The notes below the pieces were generated by a model. It was given only the letters and a program-made list of their open reading frames with translations, made no database searches and was not told the origin of the DNA. A stretch of 36,432 bases of DNA from Piscirickettsia litoralis (GTDB taxonomy: Bacteria > Pseudomonadota > Gammaproteobacteria > Piscirickettsiales > Piscirickettsiaceae): contig NZ_MDTU01000001.1 in NCBI RefSeq assembly GCF_001720395.1, positions 827,715 through 864,146 of the forward strand, read 5' to 3'. Each line of letters begins with the position of its first letter. Positions within the stretch are counted from its first letter, which is position 1. Below are positions 31,627-36,432 of this stretch, piece after piece. The position numbers were made by a program, and so were the translations under genes.

Positions 31627-33404
31627 TTTTCGGCATTCATTTTCAAGCACCTCTCTGGCTACTCTGTTTGCCCGCTTTTATTCTTGTTATCATTGTGCTC
31701 TGGTGGCAACATAAAAGCCACAGGCGCTGGCACAGTATTTGCGACTCTCATTTACTTCCTCACTTATTACAAGGAAAACCATCAGGTCAAAGGCTATTAT
31801 TTTTTCTCCTCAGTATTGCCTGGCTAATTGCAGTATTTGCCCTTGCAGGGCCAAGCTTTAAACAAGATAAACAGCAACTTTATAAATCAAGTTATCCACG
31901 CATTTTTGTTTTGAATTTATCTAACAGTATGCTCGCTCAAGATATTAAGCCGAATCGCCTGAGCATCGCCCGCTTCAAACTCCTTGACCTGCTTAAGCAA
32001 AGTCAGGATGTTCGAACCGCTCTCGTTGTTTTTTCCAAGCGCGCCTATATCGTCTCGCCTTTAACTGAAGATAGTCAAACCATCAGTGCTTCAGTCCCTA
32101 TTTTAACCCCCAAACTTATGCCAAGCTCAGGCAATAACCCTGCAGCTGGCCTTGATCAAGCTTTAAAGTTATTCCAGCAAGCTCATGCAAATCAAGGTCA
32201 AGTCGTTTTAATTACAGATAGTGCTGATGATAAAGCAGCACTCGCTGCCGCTGAGAAATTGAAAAAAGCCGGTTTTCAACTTGATATTCTAGCTATAGGC
32301 ACGCAAGAGGGTGCGCCTATTCCAGAACACGACGGCCAGTTTGCTAAGAAAAATAACCAGCTTATTATCAGCCAACTTACACCTGATACACTAAAAGCTT
32401 TAGCTAAAGCTGGCGGTGGTTCTGTTTATTTTGTCACTAAAACCAATCAGGATATTCAAAACCTATTAAAACAAGACAGGCTCAATGCAAACTACAGTAA
32501 ATCAGAACATGCATCATTACGCTGGAATAATAAAGGCCCCTATATTGTATTACTCCTTTTACCTCTAGCTCTATTTGCTTTTCGCCGTGGTTGGTTAAAC
32601 CCCTTAGCGGTGGCTTTTATTTCAACTAGCTCCCTACAAACTCCACCCGTTCATGCGAGCCTTTGGCAAGATTTATGGCTCAATAAAAACCAACAAGCAG
32701 CGAAACAACTCACTCAAAAGCAGTATAATCAAGCAGCAAATACATTTACCAACCCACTATGGCAAGGCTATGCTTATTACCGAGATAAAAAGTACCAAAA
32801 AGCCTTAGAGTCCTTTAGTAAAGAAGATTCTGCCTTATCACATTATAATCAGGGTAATGCACTCGCCCAACTTGGCAAATATCAACAGGCGATTAGCGCC
32901 TATGATAAAGCATTAGCACAAGACCCTAATAACAAAGATGCTGAATTTAATAAACAGCTACTTGAAAAACTTCTAAAACAAAATCCGCAAAAAGACCAGA
33001 ATAAAGACCAGAATAAAGACCAGAATAAAGACCAGAATAAAGACCAGAATAAAGACCAGAATAAAGACCAGAATAAAGACCAGAATAAAGATCAGAATAA
33101 AGACCAGAATAAAGACCAGAATAAAGATCAGAATAAAGATCAGAATAAAGATCAGAATAAAGATCAGCAAAAAGATCAGCAAAAAGATCAGAATAAAGAT
33201 CAGCAAAAAGATCAGCAAAAAGATCAGCAAAAAGATCAGCAAAAAGATCAGCAAAAAGATCAGCAAAAAGATCAGCAAAAAGAAATTAAACAAAGCGAGC
33301 TTAAACAATCACTCTCACAATGGCTAAGACAAATTCCTGATGATCCTGGGGGGTTATTGAAACGCGACTTTAAGCGCCAAGATGCACAACAACAAGGAAA
33401 ATAA
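31620..33404 (+). CDS. batB: BatB/BatC-type VWA-TPR membrane protein with NKDQ repeats
   Basis: The 594-residue protein fuses a BatB part and a BatC part. Two N-terminal hydrophobic segments (about 8-28, 60-80) precede a VWA domain (about 95-285). A third membrane helix lies around 308-326 and two tetratricopeptide-like helices lie near 380-445 (ALESFSKE, YNQGNALAQLGKYQQA, YDKALAQDPNNKDA). The C-terminal part is a 24-unit Q/N-K-D-Q array, then a short basic tail. The first MIDAS position is asparagine (VLNLSNSM, where VLDLSRSM is usual), so metal binding may be altered. AGGAGGG lies before the start. batA and batB overlap. The frame is unbroken. Confidence 0.92.
   Translation: MLIFGIHFQAPLWLLCLPAFILVIIVLWWQHKSHRRWHSICDSHLLPHLLQGKPSGQRLLFFLLSIAWLIAVFALAGPSFKQDKQQLYKSSYPRIFVLNLSNSMLAQDIKPNRLSIARFKLLDLLKQSQDVRTALVVFSKRAYIVSPLTEDSQTISASVPILTPKLMPSSGNNPAAGLDQALKLFQQAHANQGQVVLITDSADDKAALAAAEKLKKAGFQLDILAIGTQEGAPIPEHDGQFAKKNNQLIISQLTPDTLKALAKAGGGSVYFVTKTNQDIQNLLKQDRLNANYSKSEHASLRWNNKGPYIVLLLLPLALFAFRRGWLNPLAVAFISTSSLQTPPVHASLWQDLWLNKNQQAAKQLTQKQYNQAANTFTNPLWQGYAYYRDKKYQKALESFSKEDSALSHYNQGNALAQLGKYQQAISAYDKALAQDPNNKDAEFNKQLLEKLLKQNPQKDQNKDQNKDQNKDQNKDQNKDQNKDQNKDQNKDQNKDQNKDQNKDQNKDQNKDQNKDQQKDQQKDQNKDQQKDQQKDQQKDQQKDQQKDQQKDQQKEIKQSELKQSLSQWLRQIPDDPGGLLKRDFKRQDAQQQGK
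32988..33275 (+). repeat. 24 tandem 12-base units in batB (NKDQ/QKDQ)
   Basis: AATAAAGACCAG-type units encode NKDQ (15 units) and CAAAAAGATCAG-type units QKDQ (9 units), in register with no break. The 5' part uses GAC mostly, the 3' part GAT, and NKDQ gives way to QKDQ, a gradient left by local duplication. The reverse strand of the array opens a long spurious frame rich in Phe and Ile. Confidence 0.97.
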
Positions 33405-33405
33405 C

Positions 33406-35114
33406 ATGCGCCGACTCAGTTGTATTTTACATTTTTTTATCATTATACCTCTTCAGGCAGCGAGTTTATCTACCTATACATCAACCCAAACCCCCATCGT
33501 CAACGAAGCCTTTGATCTTTTCATCTCTTCTAATAAGCCCTTTCAAAATGAACCTAATACACAAGCGCTAAACAAAAATTTTGAAATTTTTGGCCTCAGT
33601 CAAAGCTCGCAAATAAAAATTATTAATGGTAAAACACAGGCTGAATACCAATGGATACTCTCTCTAGCGGCGAAGAAAGCAGGCAAAGTGGTGATTCCTG
33701 CGCTTTATGTCGGTAAAGATAGAACACACGCCACCTCTTTAAATGTCATTAAGACTTCGACAACAACCGCAAAGTCACAAGATACGATTGAGCTAAGCAC
33801 AAAAGCAACTCCTAAAAGAATTTACTCACAACAGCAAGTCACCTACACGGTCACTTTAAAAATATCTCAATCTGTCGCTGCGCGTCTTAAAAATGCGACA
33901 TTATCTCTACCTAGTGCAGAAAATGCGATTATCAAGCCATTAGGCAGTGATAAAAAATATCAACGTCAAGTTAAAAATACAACCTATACCATCATCGAAC
34001 GTCGCTATGCTATTTTCCCTCAACATAGTGGTAAATTAATAATAAAATCACCTATTTTCCAAGGTGAGGTTGATACGTTACATGCCAACTCGTTCAGCTT
34101 TCCCTTTGGTTTCTCAGGCCAAGAAATCAAAAAAATCAGCACCAGAGACAATTTTAACGATTCAACCCGCTCCTCGAAAAAAACCAAGGTGCTTGGCTTC
34201 CTGCAAAACAAGTCAAGGTTCAAAGCTTATGGGAAGAAGCTTCGCCTAAATTTCAAGTAGGCGCTCCAGTTACGCGCATTATTACTGTAGAAGCCGCGGG
34301 CCTACTAAGCAGTCAGTTACCAAAAGTAGAATTGAATGTTAACAAGGCAAATGTATATCCAGAACAGCCCGTGCTCGAAGACTTTGAAAAAGGTAATGAT
34401 ATTGTCGGCTTACGTCAGGAAACCTTTGCAATTATACCCATTCAGCCAGGCAAGCTCGTTTTACCCAAAGTAGAAATAAAATGGTGGAATATCACTAAAA
34501 AACGCTTTGAAACAGCAATACTCCCTGAAGAAACCATTGAAGTTCAAGCCGCTCCTACAACCACACGCATACCTACTAATAAAATACCATCAAACGTCAT
34601 CACAGCTGGTACTCATCAGCAGCCGTCTAAAATGTCTCACGCAACACTGACCAAGCTTATTGACCCACAAATAATCTGGCCGATAATCAGCGCAACTTTT
34701 CTTGCTCTATGGTTAATGACCCTATACTTCTATTACCGCTATCGATCTTATAACAGACATAAAGATAAGCCACAAAAGATCAATAGAGCACACGAGAAAA
34801 AATTAAATTCAGTCAGTAAGCACTCTTTAAAAAAAGCCTGTTTTGAAAATAATCCCAAACAGGCCAAAGAGGAATTAATTAAACTCGCTCAAGAACTCTG
34901 GTCACTCTCAACACCTAACTTATTCGCCTTAAAACCTTTAGTCAATGATAACGCATTTCAAGCTGTAATCTTATTAAATCAAACGCTATACTCAAAAAAT
35001 AATAAAAGTAATTGGCAAGGAGAGGAGTTTTGGCACGTTATTCACCCCGAACTTAAAAAAGCAGCAAAAATAAAAAGGAATAAAGCAGAGCTTCCACCGC
35101 TTTACCCCTTATAA
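33406..35114 (+). pseudogene. batD: BatD-like protein, frame-disrupted
   Basis: The joined product is about 568 residues: signal peptide (MRRLSCILHFFIIIPLQA), a long beta-rich periplasmic part as in BatD, a membrane helix (IIWPIISATFLALWLMTLYF), and a Lys/Glu-rich tail. The frame breaks in two A7 runs, 34129-34135 and 34177-34183, each with one base too many; correction gives EIKKSAPETILTIQP, then KNQGAWLPAKQVKVQ and FQVGAPVTRIIT. The ATG follows AGGA and lies one base after the batB stop. BatD closes the operon. Its partners are MoxR, DUF58 and the VWA proteins. Confidence 0.85.
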
Positions 35115-35192
35115 ATCAAGTTAAAGGCTGTTATAAAAAATAATACAGATTATAAGCTAGCAATTAAATACCCACTCAACCTCAAGTCGCAT

Positions 35193-36231
35193 TTACATTG
35201 ACTTCTTTATAGCAGGGGCACTCGTGTTTTCACTCGATGTTGTAAACAAATTAAAAAATATACTAGAAATGGATACCTTCTCTGGAGTCTGCGTCCTAAC
35301 TAACTGATCTAGCTTCTCTATCTCTTGTTGCGTTCTAGGCAAATCTGGAGCAATCTGAATATTATTTTTGCTTATTTTACTTGAATTATCACTATCAGAT
35401 TGTTTTTCATATTTAAAACAATCTGAGTCTGAGTCTAAATTCAACTCCATAACAGAACCATTGTTTTTTGCTATCTCACTCTGCACACTCGGTATACCAT
35501 CTTGATCTTGCAAATGATCTGAGCCGACAATCATCACTGCTTTTTCATCATCTTGTAGATAAGCTTTCGCAATATCCGCAAATTTCTTATTGTTTTTCAA
35601 GCGTATTCGAGATTCAAGTTGGAAGTTACCAATTTCAGCTATTGCGAGATTTTGAAATTCTTCTGAGTCTTTGGGCTCTTTACTCCAACAGCAGGAGCCT
35701 ATAGATTCTTTCTCCAGCTTTTTAATCGAGCCCCAGAGTTTCTCAATTTCTATTTCTGTTAACTCGGGGTGATCCGCTTTCATCTCATCAAGACATTCCC
35801 TGACTAATGTCATGAAAGCAGCATGCTGCATAGTCTTACTACTTGTCAGTTCATTTTGCTTTTTCGGCTCAATTCCATAAATTTTTGTACCATTATCAAT
35901 TAATTCAAGAAGCAAAGCAGCTTCATATTTCATATTGGCACTACTGTCTTTATCACTCAACCTTTTTTCTAGTAAATCCCTGTCTATTGGGCCTTTAGCA
36001 TAGCCTTCCAAAAATAACTTTACTTGATTATTTTTTAAGATAATCCATGTTTCTTAGTAAAAAGTCCACACCATGAGCTTGGCGGTGGTCTTCACCTCCA
36101 ACAATGATATTCGCCTTACTATGTAAGTAGTTTAATGATGTTAAAGTCCGTTTGGCTCCATCTTGGTTATTTGATTGGCTTATTTTGCCATTTAACTCAT
36201 TTATATCTAAAGTCTTAGGAGAACTTGGCAT
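35193..36231 (-). pseudogene. Unknown protein with TIKI/TraB/ChaN-like motifs, frame-disrupted
   Basis: The joined product is about 345 residues. One extra base in the T6 run at 36031-36036 (plus strand) splits it; removing it joins DYLKNN to QVKLFLEGYAKG. Near the N-terminus is VGGEDHRQ (Gly46-Glu47-Asp48-His49), later IYGIEP, then RLKNNKKFADIAKAYL and VMIVGSDHLQ (His239) followed by DGIP. The GExH pair and the late IVG..H match the TIKI superfamily (TraB, ChaN/DUF399, EreA). I infer this from motifs only. The C-terminal 90 residues are hydrophilic and rich in Ser, Asp and Glu. No signal peptide is present. GAGG lies about 10 bases before ATG 36231. It is convergent with the bat operon. Confidence 0.5.
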
Positions 36232-36432
36232 AAAGCAATTTACCTCATTTTTTGCTTCTATTAACAGTAAAGCTGATTTAAAAACTAACCAACAACGAAA
36301 TCATTTAACACAAAATATACTTCTTACAATTCAGATAACACTTAAATTATTATTAATTTTTTTATTAAGTAATGACCACATAGTTAACTCTATATTTTTA
36401 ATTATTTTATTTAACTTAGGGTAGATATATTA
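36232..36432. other. AT-rich upstream region at right edge
   Basis: No gene is supported. A ribosome site (GAGGT on the minus strand) precedes the TIKI-like gene. The rest is very AT-rich and may hold its promoter. A plus-strand frame there has a hydrophobic Ile/Leu-rich reading but no ribosome site and is treated as chance. Confidence 0.35.

Noticed and set aside
32988-33275. CRISPR-like array
   Set aside because: The units are 12-base codon repeats with no spacers, inside a coding frame.
32973-33308. Minus-strand open frame rich in Phe, Ile and Leu
   Set aside because: It is the reverse complement of the NKDQ/QKDQ array. The 12-base period keeps it open by chance, and there is no ribosome site.
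36152-36424. Plus-strand 90-residue hydrophobic frame at the right edge
   Set aside because: It has no ribosome site, overlaps the start of the leftward gene, and its hydrophobicity is what AT-rich sequence gives by chance.

Overview
The window looks like an AT-rich gammaproteobacterial chromosome. Gene order (smc-zipA-ligA on one strand), the ZipA and CysZ families, a sodium-type MotA/MotB pair, a methyl-accepting chemotaxis protein and FolE2 all fit this. The base composition, the complete moxR-bat operon and a Legionella-like flavour of hypothetical proteins suggest the Thiotrichales side, with Piscirickettsia the best guess. That species call is an inference, not shown by the sequence.

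Layout. Positions 1-410 hold the 5' part of an unrecognised gene that runs off the left edge, followed by a gene-poor stretch. Positions 667-8632 are a leftward block smc > zipA > ligA > sohB > queC-like gene (chromosome segregation, division, DNA ligation, a membrane protease, and a degenerate QueC relative). cysZ diverges from smc. A REC-PAS response regulator and a CHASE-type histidine kinase follow as a tight pair (9668-12311). Convergent to them is an MFS exporter that diverges from a LysR regulator, with two palindromes between the two. Then come proS, a small membrane protein, icd, and a leftward operon motA-motB-PilZ-periplasmic solute-binding protein (21693-18601). Rightward genes follow: ispA, folE2, a small lipoprotein, an MCP and a quinone-type oxidoreductase. 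An HDOD-domain gene faces left. Positions 28098-35114 are the moxR-DUF58-DUF4381-batA-batB/TPR-batD operon, and the right edge holds a leftward gene with TIKI/TraB/ChaN-like motifs.

Frame breaks. Ten genes are interrupted by single-base frame changes. I located 22 of them by finding where the protein continues in another frame; 21 lie in mononucleotide runs of three or more bases and most read as one extra base. They hit genes expected to be essential (ligA, ispA), and no in-frame nonsense substitution is needed to explain any of them. The simplest reading is homopolymer error in the sequence rather than real gene decay, but true phase variation or pseudogenisation cannot be excluded from sequence alone. 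Broken genes are given over their full reconstructed extent.

How the genes work together. The motAB-PilZ-SBP operon and the MCP belong to motility, chemotaxis and c-di-GMP sensing. The MoxR ATPase with DUF58 and the VWA-domain Bat proteins is predicted to form a membrane-associated chaperone-like complex under envelope or oxidative stress. The most unusual items are the right-edge TIKI-like protein with an acidic tail, the BatB protein whose first MIDAS aspartate is asparagine and which carries 24 tetrapeptide repeats, and the QueC relative that lacks its catalytic and zinc-binding residues.
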